Source: an uncultured Prevotella sp. (GTDB taxonomy: Bacteria > Bacteroidota > Bacteroidia > Bacteroidales > Bacteroidaceae). From it: 45,169 nt of DNA. The stretch is taken from positions 1-45,169 of the forward strand of contig CAAGIW010000042.1 in assembly GCA_900770025.1 (NCBI GenBank), written 5' to 3'. Numbering within the stretch: the stretch's first letter is position 1; each line of letters starts with the position of its first letter. Below the pieces are notes generated by a model that was given only the letters and a program-made list of their open reading frames with translations, was not told the DNA's origin and did not search any database. A program made the translations under genes and the position numbers. Shown piece after piece: positions 18,417-26,841 of this stretch.

Positions 18417-18448
18417 CAAAGGTAGTGCATAATGATGAAACAGCAAAA
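18417..18448 (-). promoter_or_regulatory. Thiamine operon promoter
   Basis: On the minus strand, TTTG (18444-18447 region) and TACCTTTG (18417-18424) are 19 bp apart, matching the Bacteroidetes -33/-7 pattern. Transcription would start about 7 bp downstream, directly ahead of the TPP aptamer. Confidence 0.8.
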
Positions 18449-18509
18449 CTTTTTCTGTCATTTTTTGAGAGAATGGTATCAAGGTTTTCTTTATTCTGAT
18501 TTTATTCAC

Positions 18510-18517
18510 TAACTTTG
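18510..18517 (+). promoter_or_regulatory. Promoter -7 box of the yitT-like gene
   Basis: TAACTTTG fits TAnnTTTG, with a T-rich TTTTC near -33 (18485-18489). It diverges from the thiamine promoter about 60 bp away and gives a leader of about 25 nt before 18550. Confidence 0.6.
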
Positions 18518-18549
18518 CATGGGTATAACTGCATACAATTTCAGAAAAC

Positions 18550-19440
18550 ATGCAACACGCTATCGTTACAGACAAACAGAAACAGAAAATACGCCAGCAG
18601 GCCAAAGACTTGTTCTTCATCGCCTTCGGCATACTGCTCTACTCTTTCGGCTACACCGCATTCATACTGCCCGAAAAGGTGGTGATGGGGGGCGTGGCAG
18701 GTATATCGGCCTTGGGCTTCTATGCCCTGAACATCCCGCCCGGCGCCACCATGTGGATTCTCAATGTGGTGCTGCTCATCATCGCTTTCAAGGGCGTCAG
18801 CAAGCAGTTCACCATCCGCACCATCATCGGTGTCACCATCATGTCGCTCATGGTGAGTGCGCTGCAGCCCCTGTTTCAGCAATATCCCGTGATTACTGCC
18901 GGCGAAGACAAGTTCATGCACGTGCTGATAGGGGCGGCCTTGGGCGGTGCCGGACTGGGTATCGTGTTCAGCCACAACGGCTCTACGGGGGGCACCGACA
19001 TCATCATCGCCCTGCTCAACAAATACTTCCGCGTGGGCTTTGGCAGGGCCATGCAGTTCATCGACATCAGCATCATCTGCTCTTCCTACCTGCTTTTCCA
19101 CAGCACGGAGACCATCGTGTATGGCGTGGCCTTCACCATCATCGCCAGCTACCTGTGCGACTACGTGATCAACGGCACCCGACAGACAGTGCAGTTCTTC
19201 ATCATCTCTAAGGAATACGAAAAGATTGCCGACACCATCAACAGGAAGATGGACCGCGGAGTGACGCTCATCGAGGGCAAGGGATGGTATTCCAAAGAGG
19301 GCGTGAAGATATTGATGGTGCTGGCACGCAAGTATGAATCGCAGGAACTGTTCAACAACGTGAAGGTGATAGACCCCTATGCACTCATCTCGCAGACCTT
19401 CTGCCACGGCGTGTTTGGCGAAGGATTCGACAAGATGTAG
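18550..19440 (+). CDS. YitT family membrane protein (DUF161/DUF2179)
   Basis: This 296-residue protein has five or six membrane helices (about 18-220) and a soluble C-terminal DUF2179 domain (about 220-290, with GVTLIEGKGWYSKEGVKILMV and DPYALISQTF). This is the architecture of the YitT/YpjC/YqfU family, conserved in Firmicutes and Bacteroidetes. The motif HNGSTGGTDIIIALLNKYF is typical of the membrane half. The transported substrate, if any, is unknown. It is a monocistronic unit diverging from the riboswitch-controlled operon. I see no evidence that it takes part in thiamine uptake, so position alone should not be used to infer that. Confidence 0.9.
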   Translation: MQHAIVTDKQKQKIRQQAKDLFFIAFGILLYSFGYTAFILPEKVVMGGVAGISALGFYALNIPPGATMWILNVVLLIIAFKGVSKQFTIRTIIGVTIMSLMVSALQPLFQQYPVITAGEDKFMHVLIGAALGGAGLGIVFSHNGSTGGTDIIIALLNKYFRVGFGRAMQFIDISIICSSYLLFHSTETIVYGVAFTIIASYLCDYVINGTRQTVQFFIISKEYEKIADTINRKMDRGVTLIEGKGWYSKEGVKILMVLARKYESQELFNNVKVIDPYALISQTFCHGVFGEGFDKM

Positions 19441-19533
19441 CGCATCATGGCCGCAACAACTTCTAAAGCGGGAGCTGGAGAGAGAACATTCTGAAAAAAC
19501 ACAGTCCTCGCTGCATAAAAAATCGGGAAATTC

Positions 19534-19565
19534 TTTGGCGGTTTCACAAAGTCTTTGTACTTTTG
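19534..19565 (+). promoter_or_regulatory. tRNA-Val promoter
   Basis: TTTG (19534-19537) and TACTTTTG (19558-19565) are 20 bp apart, an exact Bacteroidetes-type promoter. The tRNA begins 20 bp after the -7 box. Confidence 0.8.
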
Positions 19566-19585
19566 CATCCGCAATCGAGAAGCAC

Positions 19586-19660
19586 AGGGGCGTAGCCCAG
19601 TTGGTTTAGAGCGCTGCAGTCACATTGCAGAGGTCATCGGTTCGAGCCCGATCGTCCCTA
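19586..19660 (+). tRNA. tRNA-Val (CAC)
   Basis: A full cloverleaf of 75 nt can be drawn: acceptor AGGGGCG/CGTCCCT plus discriminator A, D stem GCCC/GAGC, anticodon stem CTGCA/TGCAG with loop GTCACAT (anticodon CAC), and T stem ATCGG/CCGAT with loop TTCGAGC. CCA is not encoded. It has its own promoter and is followed by a strong terminator. Confidence 0.92.
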
Positions 19661-19667
19661 CTTCACG

Positions 19668-19732
19668 AAAAAGCAAAACGCCACGAAAGGCTGCAACGCA
19701 TTCGGTATTTGCGTCGCAGCCTTTTGCTTTTT
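19668..19732 (+). terminator. Terminator of tRNA-Val
   Basis: AAGGCTGC-A-ACGCA pairs with TGCGT-C-GCAGCCTT around a short loop. An outer AAAAGCAAAA/TTTTGCTTTT pairing extends the stem and supplies the T-run. Confidence 0.85.
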
Positions 19733-19823
19733 CAGGCTCTTTCCACCCCCTCGGCACCGAGGTTCCGGCGGCCTCAAACCACAGTCTTCACCCACCGAAC
19801 AAAACGCTCCCAGCATGTCGTTT

Positions 19824-19955
19824 TGCAAAACTGCCACTTTTGGACTGCAAAACTGCCACTTTTGGAATGCAAAACTGCCACTTTTGGAATGCAAAACTGG
19901 CAGTTTTGGAACGCAGAACTGGCACTTTTGGAACTCAGAACTGGCACTTTTAGAA
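19824..19955 (+). repeat. Array 1: six 22-bp units with A-tracts every 11 bp
   Basis: Six contiguous units begin at 19824, 19846, 19868, 19890, 19912 and 19934. Rotated, each reads GGAATGC-AAAA-N7-TTTT or a near variant, with N7 = CTGCCAC (units 1-3), CTGGCAG (unit 4) or CTGGCAC (units 5-6). Units 5-6 have decayed A-tracts (AGAA). AAAACTG-G-CAGTTTT in unit 4 is a perfect palindrome. There are no unique spacers, so it is not a CRISPR array. It lies between the converging terminators of tRNA-Val and tRNA-Phe. Short frames read through it on both strands but do not resemble genes. Confidence 0.95.
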
Positions 19956-20032
19956 AACGGGCCAAATGGCGTTGGAATACGAGGCGCATCCCTCTGCCAC
20001 TCCAAACCATGCACGCAGCAACCGCAAGGCAA

Positions 20033-20063
20033 TAAAAAAAGGAAGCCTCTTGCGAGAACTTCC
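20033..20063 (-). terminator. Terminator of tRNA-Phe
   Basis: On the minus strand, GGAAG-TT-CTC-GCAA-GAG-G-CTTCC is followed by TTTTTTT, directly after the tRNA-Phe gene. Confidence 0.8.
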
Positions 20064-20079
20064 CTAATGAAAGGAGGAG

Positions 20080-20152
20080 TGGTGCCACCAGGAATCGAAC
20101 CGGGGACACAAGGATTTTCAGTCCTTTGCTCTACCAACTGAGCTATGGCACC
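20080..20152 (-). tRNA. tRNA-Phe (GAA)
   Basis: The minus strand folds into a 73-nt cloverleaf: acceptor GGTGCCA/TGGCACC plus discriminator A, D arm AGCTCAGTTGGTAGAGC, anticodon loop with GAA (CTGAAAA), and T arm CCCCGGTTCGATTCCTGG. CCA is not encoded. Confidence 0.96.
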
Positions 20153-20176
20153 ATTGTGTTTCCTTGTTTGCGGGTG

Positions 20177-20208
20177 CAAAGGTAAGAACAATTATCGAGG
20201 TGACCAAA
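20177..20208 (-). promoter_or_regulatory. tRNA-Phe promoter
   Basis: On the minus strand, TTTG (20205-20208) and TACCTTTG (20177-20184) are 20 bp apart, a consensus Bacteroidetes promoter about 25 bp ahead of the tRNA. Confidence 0.85.
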
Positions 20209-20331
20209 CGTTTCCATGAAAAACTTGTCATATTAACGCTCATTAACAATCATCCGTTTCTTGCCTCTGCACCCCCAAAGTGCATTACACATTATTATAT
20301 ATATAGGCGGCAGCCACTGCACATACAGGTG

Positions 20332-21405
20332 TCAGCCTTCATGCTTCAGAGGGTTCCAGCCCTGCGCCTTGAGTGGGAACTCGTTGCCGTCGCGCGTCAC
20401 AAGCACACTGCCCAACGATGGTTTGGTGATGTGTCCGATGAGTTTCACGTCGTCCATCGCCTCAATCTTGGCATGGTCGCCGATGGGAACGGTGAACAGC
20501 AGTTCGTAGTCCTCGCCGCCGTTGAGGGCGCAGGTGGTCACGTTCATGTTCAGTTCCTCGGCCATGACGGCGGTTTGGTAGTCGATGGGCAGGTTCTTCT
20601 CATAGATTCGGCAGCCCACACCGCTCTGCTTGCAGATGTGCAGCAGTTCGCTCGACAGTCCGTCGCTCACGTCCATCATGGCCGTGGGCAGTATGTCGGC
20701 CTCTCTGAGTCGCTGGATAATGTCGCCGCGCGCCTCGGCCTTGAGTTGCCGTTGCAGCAGGTATTCCTTGCCGGCAAAGTCGGCCTGGAAGTGACCCAAC
20801 TGCTCCAACGCCTTCTTGTCTCCCCTCTTTCTTGCCTCGTTCACCTGCTGGTAGTACACCGATTTTTCCCTTTCGAGCAGTTGCAGTCCCATGTAGGCGG
20901 CTCCAAGATCGCCCGAAACGCATATCAGGTCGGTGTCTTTTGCACCGTGGCGATATACAATCCGCTCTTTCTCGGCCTCGCCGATGCAGGTGATGCTGAT
21001 GGCAAAGCCCGTGAAGGAAGAGGTGGTGTCGCCGCCCACGATGTCCACGTTCCACTTGTTGCAGGCGGCACGCAGTCCCTCGTAGAACAGTTCCATGTCT
21101 TCCACGGTGAAGCGTTTGCTCACGGCCATGCTGACCGTTATCTGTCGGGGGGTGCCGTTCATGGCAAACACATCGCTCAGGTTCACCATGGCAGCCTTGT
21201 AGCCCAGGTTGCGCAGGTCGGTATAGGTCAGGTCGAAGTGCACGCCCTCCATCAGCAGGTCGGTGGTCACCAACACCTGCCTGTCGGGATAGTTCAGCAC
21301 GGCACAGTCGTCTCCCACCCCATGAACGGTGGATGCGTTGCTCGTCTTCAAGTCGTTCGTCAGTCTGTCTATCAGTCCAAATTCTCCTAATTCCGCTATT
21401 TCCAT
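20332..21405 (-). CDS. thiL: Thiamine-monophosphate kinase ThiL
   Basis: This 357-residue kinase of the AIR-synthase-like fold converts thiamine phosphate to thiamine pyrophosphate, the last step of the pathway. Landmarks are VGDDCAVL, TTDLLMEGVHFDL (metal and substrate aspartates), the VGGDTTSS loop and MDVSDGLSSEL. Length is normal for Bacteroidetes. It lies outside the riboswitch operon, as the last gene of the sppA-lpxK-pnp group, 18 bp after the large lyase gene, so its expression probably depends on that unit. TPP made by this enzyme is the ligand of the riboswitch at 18329-18405. Confidence 0.95.
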   Translation of the reverse strand: MEIAELGEFGLIDRLTNDLKTSNASTVHGVGDDCAVLNYPDRQVLVTTDLLMEGVHFDLTYTDLRNLGYKAAMVNLSDVFAMNGTPRQITVSMAVSKRFTVEDMELFYEGLRAACNKWNVDIVGGDTTSSFTGFAISITCIGEAEKERIVYRHGAKDTDLICVSGDLGAAYMGLQLLEREKSVYYQQVNEARKRGDKKALEQLGHFQADFAGKEYLLQRQLKAEARGDIIQRLREADILPTAMMDVSDGLSSELLHICKQSGVGCRIYEKNLPIDYQTAVMAEELNMNVTTCALNGGEDYELLFTVPIGDHAKIEAMDDVKLIGHITKPSLGSVLVTRDGNEFPLKAQGWNPLKHEG

Positions 21406-21423
21406 TGATTCAATATATATGTT

Positions 21424-24400
21424 CTATTGTTTACGTATCTTCTTTCCATTCACCACATACACTCCGGCGGGCAGGGCCTCCAGGGCCTTTTCTTCGGTCA
21501 CATTGCTGCGAAGCATCTCGCCACCCACGGAATATACCTGCACCTTGCGTGGGGAGACTGTGACAGAATGGATGCCTGTGGGCACCACTTCGCTCACCTT
21601 GAGGATGCCGTCGCTGAGCAATCTACTGTCGTCCCAGGTCACCTGATAGGCCTCGCACTCCGTTTTCAGTATATAACTGCCGCTCTGCTTGCCGCTGCCC
21701 GTAAAGATGTTGTACTCCTCGCCGGCCACAGGCACAAAGCCCGCGGGCATCTGCAGCAGCAGGGTGTCTTGGTTGTGGGTCACGTTGCCCTGCACATAGA
21801 AGCGGCTGTTCTTGGAATAGGAACTGCCAGAGAACATCACCTGCAGCGTGCTGCCGGCATGGAGGGTGAGCGACGAGGCCACCTTCAGCTCTGCTGGCTG
21901 GGTGGTTCCGCCCTTGACCACGCCGCCCTTGTTTGCCACCACGGCCGAAACGCATCCCGTTCCGGAAAGCACGGCTCCGGCATTGACGGTGATTGTGCCC
22001 GTGGTGACGGGAACGAGACTGGTCGTAGTGGCCACATTGGACACGGTGAGTTCGCCACCATCCACCCTGATGGGCGAGGTGGAACCCTCGTGGCGCAGCA
22101 TCAGTGTGCCACTGCCCTGCTTGATGATGGAGGCAGCCTTGAACATTCCGTTATAGATGGAGGTGGCATTGTTGGCACCAATCTGATAGGTGTCAACGCC
22201 ATTGCCAAGGGTGCACGACGAGGAAGAAGACGACAACGAGCCGATGGTGGTGGTGATGGCCCTTGCCGTACCGCCGTTGGAGGAGTAGTGACCTATCACG
22301 CATCCCTCAGACATCTTCAGGGTGAGCTTCGACATATCCTTCACCCCGTCCATCAAACGGAAGTTTTCGCCCTCGGCCACCAGGGTTCCCTCAAACTGAG
22401 AGAAGTCGGCACCAATATCATTGCGCACGCCATCAGAGACGATGGTGAGCTGACCGCTGCCGCTGACACTGCCGTTGACGGCTCCACGCGTGGTGCCACG
22501 GATAACGGCCTTGGCCCCCTGCGGCACCTGAATGGATTGGTTGAGGATGGGACGCTTAGAACTGTCGTTCATCTTTATCAGGTGCACCTCGCCGCCTTCC
22601 AATATCAACGGGGAGGAGGCTTTGCCGAATGTGGAGTTCCATGCGCCCTGCGCCACCACGCCCCGGCGCACCTTCATGCCGCTGAAGGCATTGGTGCCGC
22701 CATAGTTGAAGTTGAGTTGTCCGTCGCCATCCTTCACCAAGAAGCCGCTACCCTTGACCTGTCCTTTGAGCGACACGGAGCCTGTGGCATTAGACACCAC
22801 GATGGTGGAGGTGTCGTTGAGGGTAATCACGCGGTCGGTGGCCACATTGTCGGCCTTCACCTTCAGCGTTCCGCCGTTCAGTTGCAGTCCGCCCTCGGTG
22901 GCAGATGCCGCTCCCAAGCAGGAGTTGATGCCGCCATCGCTGAGCGAAGTGACGGTGAGTGTGCCCTGATTGATGATGGTGGCACCCGTATAGTTGCTGC
23001 CATTCAGCGAGATGCTCACCTCGCCAGCACCGTTCTTTACCAGATTTCCGGCACCGCTGAAGCCGCCCGTGCCACTGAAAGAATAAACGCCCGTGCCAAC
23101 ATCAAAGGTGATGCCCGATGTGGGGAGCATCTCGTTGACCACCACATTCCTTACAGAGGAGTGGTCGTTGAACACCACTTCGTCGCCAGTGACAAAGGCA
23201 ACCGGCTGGTCGTTCAGCACGAAGTTGCGGTTCTTATAGTTCCATTCGCTGCCCTGTTCGCCCGTCCACACCACGCCGGTGGCAGGAGCTCGGGAGACAT
23301 TGACGCGCAAAAGCAGGCGGTGAGGTTCGGCCACGAGGTCGTAGTCATAGCCCAACAGCCCCTTGATTGCTGTCTGCGACACGTCGGCATCCAACAGGCC
23401 TTCGCAGGTGGCCAGCACGTAATCGCCCTCGGCAAGCTGACCGGCATTGATTGTGAAGTAGTTCTTTCCCCTCAGCGTCAGGTCGCCCTTCACCACAAGT
23501 CGGCCACACTGTCCGTCGGCTGCCGCCAATTCCACATACACATTGCCGGGCAACGTGAGCGAACGCTCGAAGGTGATGGCATCCGAAGTGGCGGCCATGA
23601 GCAGGCGACAGCCCTCATAGTTCAGCGCACCCTCGAAAGTGATGGTGTCGGCAAGGGTGGCATTGCCGGTCAATGTGCCCCGTGCACTGAGATGAACGGG
23701 ACCGGCTATCCTGCCGTTGACAGTCAGAGTGCCCTCGCTAACGGTGGTGATGCCCGTGTGGTTCAGGGGGATGTTGAAGGTGGCATTGCCCTGCATCGAC
23801 TTCCACAGCGGCATATTGCCGCCAAGACTTCCCTCTCCGCTGAATACGTAGTCATGCCCTTTGGGATTCATCAGATACATGGCAGAGGGCCGCACCTCAC
23901 CCTGCACAAGTATGGGAGAGGCACATGCACCGCTGATATCAAACATCACTGACCCACCGTCGGCATAGTGGCACGGCACCGACAGGGTGGAATCGGCAAA
24001 GCCTGCCTGTGCGTTGGCCCACACATTTCCGTCCTGCCAGCGCATACGGGCGCCGAGCACGGGAGGCAGAGGGGGCAGAGGCATGTCGCCACCCAAATAG
24101 AATCCGATGTTGGGGGCCTGGTAATAGCCACGCCCAGTGCAGTCCATCCGATAGTGAGGGTCCTGCTGCAGCGTATAGAAACGGTGGGCAGTGGGCAGAT
24201 GAGTGGCATAGCCCACCAGTCCGGTACTGCTCTCTCCATTCTGCTTCATCAACACAATTTCTTCGCGCCAGTCACCAGTGATGTCGCCCATAAAGGCAGG
24301 TCGGTTGGCCGTGGCGGAATGTACGGCCCAGTCGCTCTCCTTGGAGAACTGTATCAAACGGGTGCCGTCGTATTTCTGAATCATCACATTGGTACCATAA

Positions 24401-26010
24401 TCCGAGCCTCCGGGCGATCCGATGAGTTCGCGTTGCAGGTCGCCATCCCACCATATCGCCTCCTGCGGGAACGGGGTTTCGCCCTCTTTGAGCACGTTGC
24501 CCTTGCAGTCATACAGGTTGGGCAACATGGAATAGATTTCATATCCCCTGACGGTGGAATCAACATCGATGCACCTACCGCGCCCCACATCATAGACCGA
24601 AGGCAGATACCACTCCTTGATATGCTCGCCCGTGGCCGCATCATAGAGCACTTGCCCCAACAGATCGCTCTGCTGAATGGCAAAGACCTCCATGCCCGGA
24701 CGGTCGGGATCTATATCACTCACGTCGAAACGGTCGCCATGACCGATGCCGGCACTATACACCATGCCCTTGACGGGATTGACACCGAAGCCTCCTTCAA
24801 GCACTTCGTCGATGCCATCGCCATCCACATCGGCCACGCGCAGCTGATGGAACTCCGCAGGATAGGGGCGCTTGTCGTTGCGGCTCCACGTGTAGTAGTG
24901 GTGCCAGTGCGACGGTTTGCCCCCCTGCCAGTCATATCCCCATGCCAACATGTAATAATGGTGGGTCTTGTCTGTGGTGCGGTTATAGGTCTCCACGCCC
25001 AATGAGGGATGCACACCGTCGAAATAGGCGATGACAAACTTGGCCTCCATGAATGCAAAAGCCCTGCGGTCGTCACTCTCCATATAGTCAGCCCTGTTGG
25101 TACGGGTGTAATGATCCACACCATCGGTCAACTCTTCGTATTTCACTTCGGCACAGTCCATCTCGGCACCCGTCCTTGCATTGACCACAGAAATATAGAA
25201 AGGAGGGTTCTTGGTGCTGCTCTCGCGATAATCAACGATGCCGTCTCCGTCGGTATCTGCCACGGTGCTGCCCATGGCATACTTGCCCCATGTGTTGGCC
25301 TCAGCATCCCAAAAGCGTGTGCCATCGCTACTTTTTACAATCACCTCGCACTTGCCATCGCAGTTGATGTCATATACCGTGACCATATCGTTCTGTCCGG
25401 CGCAGAGATTGATGTTGGGTCCCATGTCTATTGTCCACAGACATGTGCCGTCGAGCAGATAGGCCTGCAACTTGTGATTCTCTTTTCCGCTGCCATGATA
25501 CAGGCGGTCCACCAGGATAGCGTCCACATTTCCGCTGCCATCAAGGTCGATGGGCCAGGCATACTTGCAGCGATAGTCGTTGGGAAGCAGAAGATTTGAC
25601 TCGAAATTGAAGTCGAAGAACACGTTGCTCCACGCCTGTTTCTTGAAAAGGAAAGGTGCCGACAGGGCGCTCTCCACGCCATCTGTGATGCTGCTTACCG
25701 CCAACTGCGTGTTATAAGGCACCTCGGCAAGCGTGGTTTGATAGGAAGTGGCAGTCAACGGAGCCTGGTTGATCTTCTGAAAGTCAGAAGCATCGGCACT
25801 CCTTTTGTACAGGTTGAACTGCACATCACGGGCATCCTGCGCCAAAAGTCGCCAACTGATGCCCACACTATTGCCGTTGAGCACCGCCACCACCGAGCGC
25901 GACAGGGGCTGCTGCAAGCGCTGCGCTTCTGCCGGAAGCAGGGCAATGGTCATCACAAAGGAAAGAAGAAAAGACAAAAAACGGTTGGGAATACTGTTGC
26001 GAAGCATCAC
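21424..26010 (-). CDS. Giant secreted PL11-type rhamnogalacturonan lyase fused to autotransporter-like repeats
   Basis: This 1528-residue precursor has a signal peptide (about 1-30, hydrophobic stretch FLSFLLSFVMTIALLPAEA). Residues about 30-650 match family PL11 rhamnogalacturonan lyases, which cut RG-I pectin backbones by elimination. They include an N-terminal fibronectin-like part and a beta-propeller with calcium loops (DLDGSGNVD, DINCDGKCE, DTDGDGIVD, DVDGDGIDE). Residues about 650-1440 are a Gly/Ser/Thr-rich beta-structure with passenger-associated strand repeats (EGTLTVNGRIAG, NGAGEVSISLNGSNYTGAT). The last about 75 residues (VQVYSVGGEML to LPAGVYVVNGKKIRKQ) look like a type IX sorting tail. 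It lies between pnp and thiL with 18-bp gaps. The lyase call is firm at family level; the role of the repeat region is inferred. Confidence 0.85.
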   Translation of the reverse strand: MMLRNSIPNRFLSFLLSFVMTIALLPAEAQRLQQPLSRSVVAVLNGNSVGISWRLLAQDARDVQFNLYKRSADASDFQKINQAPLTATSYQTTLAEVPYNTQLAVSSITDGVESALSAPFLFKKQAWSNVFFDFNFESNLLLPNDYRCKYAWPIDLDGSGNVDAILVDRLYHGSGKENHKLQAYLLDGTCLWTIDMGPNINLCAGQNDMVTVYDINCDGKCEVIVKSSDGTRFWDAEANTWGKYAMGSTVADTDGDGIVDYRESSTKNPPFYISVVNARTGAEMDCAEVKYEELTDGVDHYTRTNRADYMESDDRRAFAFMEAKFVIAYFDGVHPSLGVETYNRTTDKTHHYYMLAWGYDWQGGKPSHWHHYYTWSRNDKRPYPAEFHQLRVADVDGDGIDEVLEGGFGVNPVKGMVYSAGIGHGDRFDVSDIDPDRPGMEVFAIQQSDLLGQVLYDAATGEHIKEWYLPSVYDVGRGRCIDVDSTVRGYEIYSMLPNLYDCKGNVLKEGETPFPQEAIWWDGDLQRELIGSPGGSDYGTNVMIQKYDGTRLIQFSKESDWAVHSATANRPAFMGDITGDWREEIVLMKQNGESSTGLVGYATHLPTAHRFYTLQQDPHYRMDCTGRGYYQAPNIGFYLGGDMPLPPLPPVLGARMRWQDGNVWANAQAGFADSTLSVPCHYADGGSVMFDISGACASPILVQGEVRPSAMYLMNPKGHDYVFSGEGSLGGNMPLWKSMQGNATFNIPLNHTGITTVSEGTLTVNGRIAGPVHLSARGTLTGNATLADTITFEGALNYEGCRLLMAATSDAITFERSLTLPGNVYVELAAADGQCGRLVVKGDLTLRGKNYFTINAGQLAEGDYVLATCEGLLDADVSQTAIKGLLGYDYDLVAEPHRLLLRVNVSRAPATGVVWTGEQGSEWNYKNRNFVLNDQPVAFVTGDEVVFNDHSSVRNVVVNEMLPTSGITFDVGTGVYSFSGTGGFSGAGNLVKNGAGEVSISLNGSNYTGATIINQGTLTVTSLSDGGINSCLGAASATEGGLQLNGGTLKVKADNVATDRVITLNDTSTIVVSNATGSVSLKGQVKGSGFLVKDGDGQLNFNYGGTNAFSGMKVRRGVVAQGAWNSTFGKASSPLILEGGEVHLIKMNDSSKRPILNQSIQVPQGAKAVIRGTTRGAVNGSVSGSGQLTIVSDGVRNDIGADFSQFEGTLVAEGENFRLMDGVKDMSKLTLKMSEGCVIGHYSSNGGTARAITTTIGSLSSSSSSCTLGNGVDTYQIGANNATSIYNGMFKAASIIKQGSGTLMLRHEGSTSPIRVDGGELTVSNVATTTSLVPVTTGTITVNAGAVLSGTGCVSAVVANKGGVVKGGTTQPAELKVASSLTLHAGSTLQVMFSGSSYSKNSRFYVQGNVTHNQDTLLLQMPAGFVPVAGEEYNIFTGSGKQSGSYILKTECEAYQVTWDDSRLLSDGILKVSEVVPTGIHSVTVSPRKVQVYSVGGEMLRSNVTEEKALEALPAGVYVVNGKKIRKQ

Positions 26011-26028
26011 AATTCAAAGGGGTTAGCG

Positions 26029-26841
26029 TTATTTTTCTCTGTTAATCATCTCGCGCATCAGGGCAGTCATCAGCGGTTGTGCCTGATTGGCGGCCTTCTG
26101 CACCTCCTCATGGCTCACCTCCACGGGGGAATCCTCCAATCCAAGGTCGGTGATAATGCTGATGCCGAAGGTGCGGATGCCGCAATGATGCGCCACAATC
26201 ACCTCGGGCACCGTACTCATACCCACGGCATCTCCACCCAACCGATGGTACATCTTGTATTCTGCAGGGGTCTCGAAAGTGGGGCCCTGCACCCCCATAT
26301 ACACCCCATAAACCAGTCGGATGCCCTGTTCTTTGGCTATCTCCGTGGCGCGGTCTATCAGGGTTTTGTCATACGTCTCGTGCATATCGGGAAAGCGGGG
26401 ACCCGTGGGCAGGTTCTTTCCGCGGAGCGGATGCTCGGGAAACAGGTTGATATGGTCGGTGATAACCATCAGGTCGCCTATCTTGAAGTCAGGGTTCATG
26501 CCTCCCGAAGCATTGGAAACGAAGAGCGTCTGGATGCCTAACTCGTACATCACCCTGACGGGGAAGGTCACCTCCTGCATGGAGTAACCCTCATAATAGT
26601 GGAAACGGCCCTGCATCGCCATGATGTCTGTGCTTCCCAACCGTCCGAATATCAGTTTGCCACTGTGCCCCTCTACGGTAGATACGGGGAAATGGGGTAT
26701 GTCGGCATAATCAAACTCGTATGTATCAGTGATTTCTGAAACTAATTGTCCGAGACCTGTTCCCAGAATGATTGCCGTCTTTGGCTTTGTTGTCATCCTT
26801 TGCCTTAACCAGGATGCTGTTTCTTGAATTCTTGCGTACAT
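26029..26841 (-). CDS. punA: Purine nucleoside phosphorylase
   Basis: This 270-residue trimeric-type (PNP/MTAP family) enzyme splits inosine or guanosine with phosphate for purine salvage. Visible motifs are IILGTGLG near residue 24-31, the GRFHYYEGYSMQEVTFPVR segment, SNASGGMNPDFKIGD, GPTFETPAEYKM (base-binding Glu) and GMSTVPEV. The conserved N-terminus IQETASWLRQRM supports the start at 26841, although this puts the first 116 bp inside the 3' end of lpxK in another frame. It is 18 bp ahead of the lyase gene. Confidence 0.94.
   Translation of the reverse strand: MYARIQETASWLRQRMTTKPKTAIILGTGLGQLVSEITDTYEFDYADIPHFPVSTVEGHSGKLIFGRLGSTDIMAMQGRFHYYEGYSMQEVTFPVRVMYELGIQTLFVSNASGGMNPDFKIGDLMVITDHINLFPEHPLRGKNLPTGPRFPDMHETYDKTLIDRATEIAKEQGIRLVYGVYMGVQGPTFETPAEYKMYHRLGGDAVGMSTVPEVIVAHHCGIRTFGISIITDLGLEDSPVEVSHEEVQKAANQAQPLMTALMREMINREK

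Noticed and set aside
19824..19955. CRISPR array
   Set aside because: The 22-bp units are contiguous with no unique spacers, and no cas genes are in the window.
19658..20191. Proteins read through the 22-bp arrays (Phe/Gln/Asn/Cys/Lys-rich frames, also 33468-33797 and 44641-44949)
   Set aside because: A 22-bp repeat gives long open frames in several phases on both strands. They lack homology signals, start context and any conserved domain, so they are by-products of the repeat.
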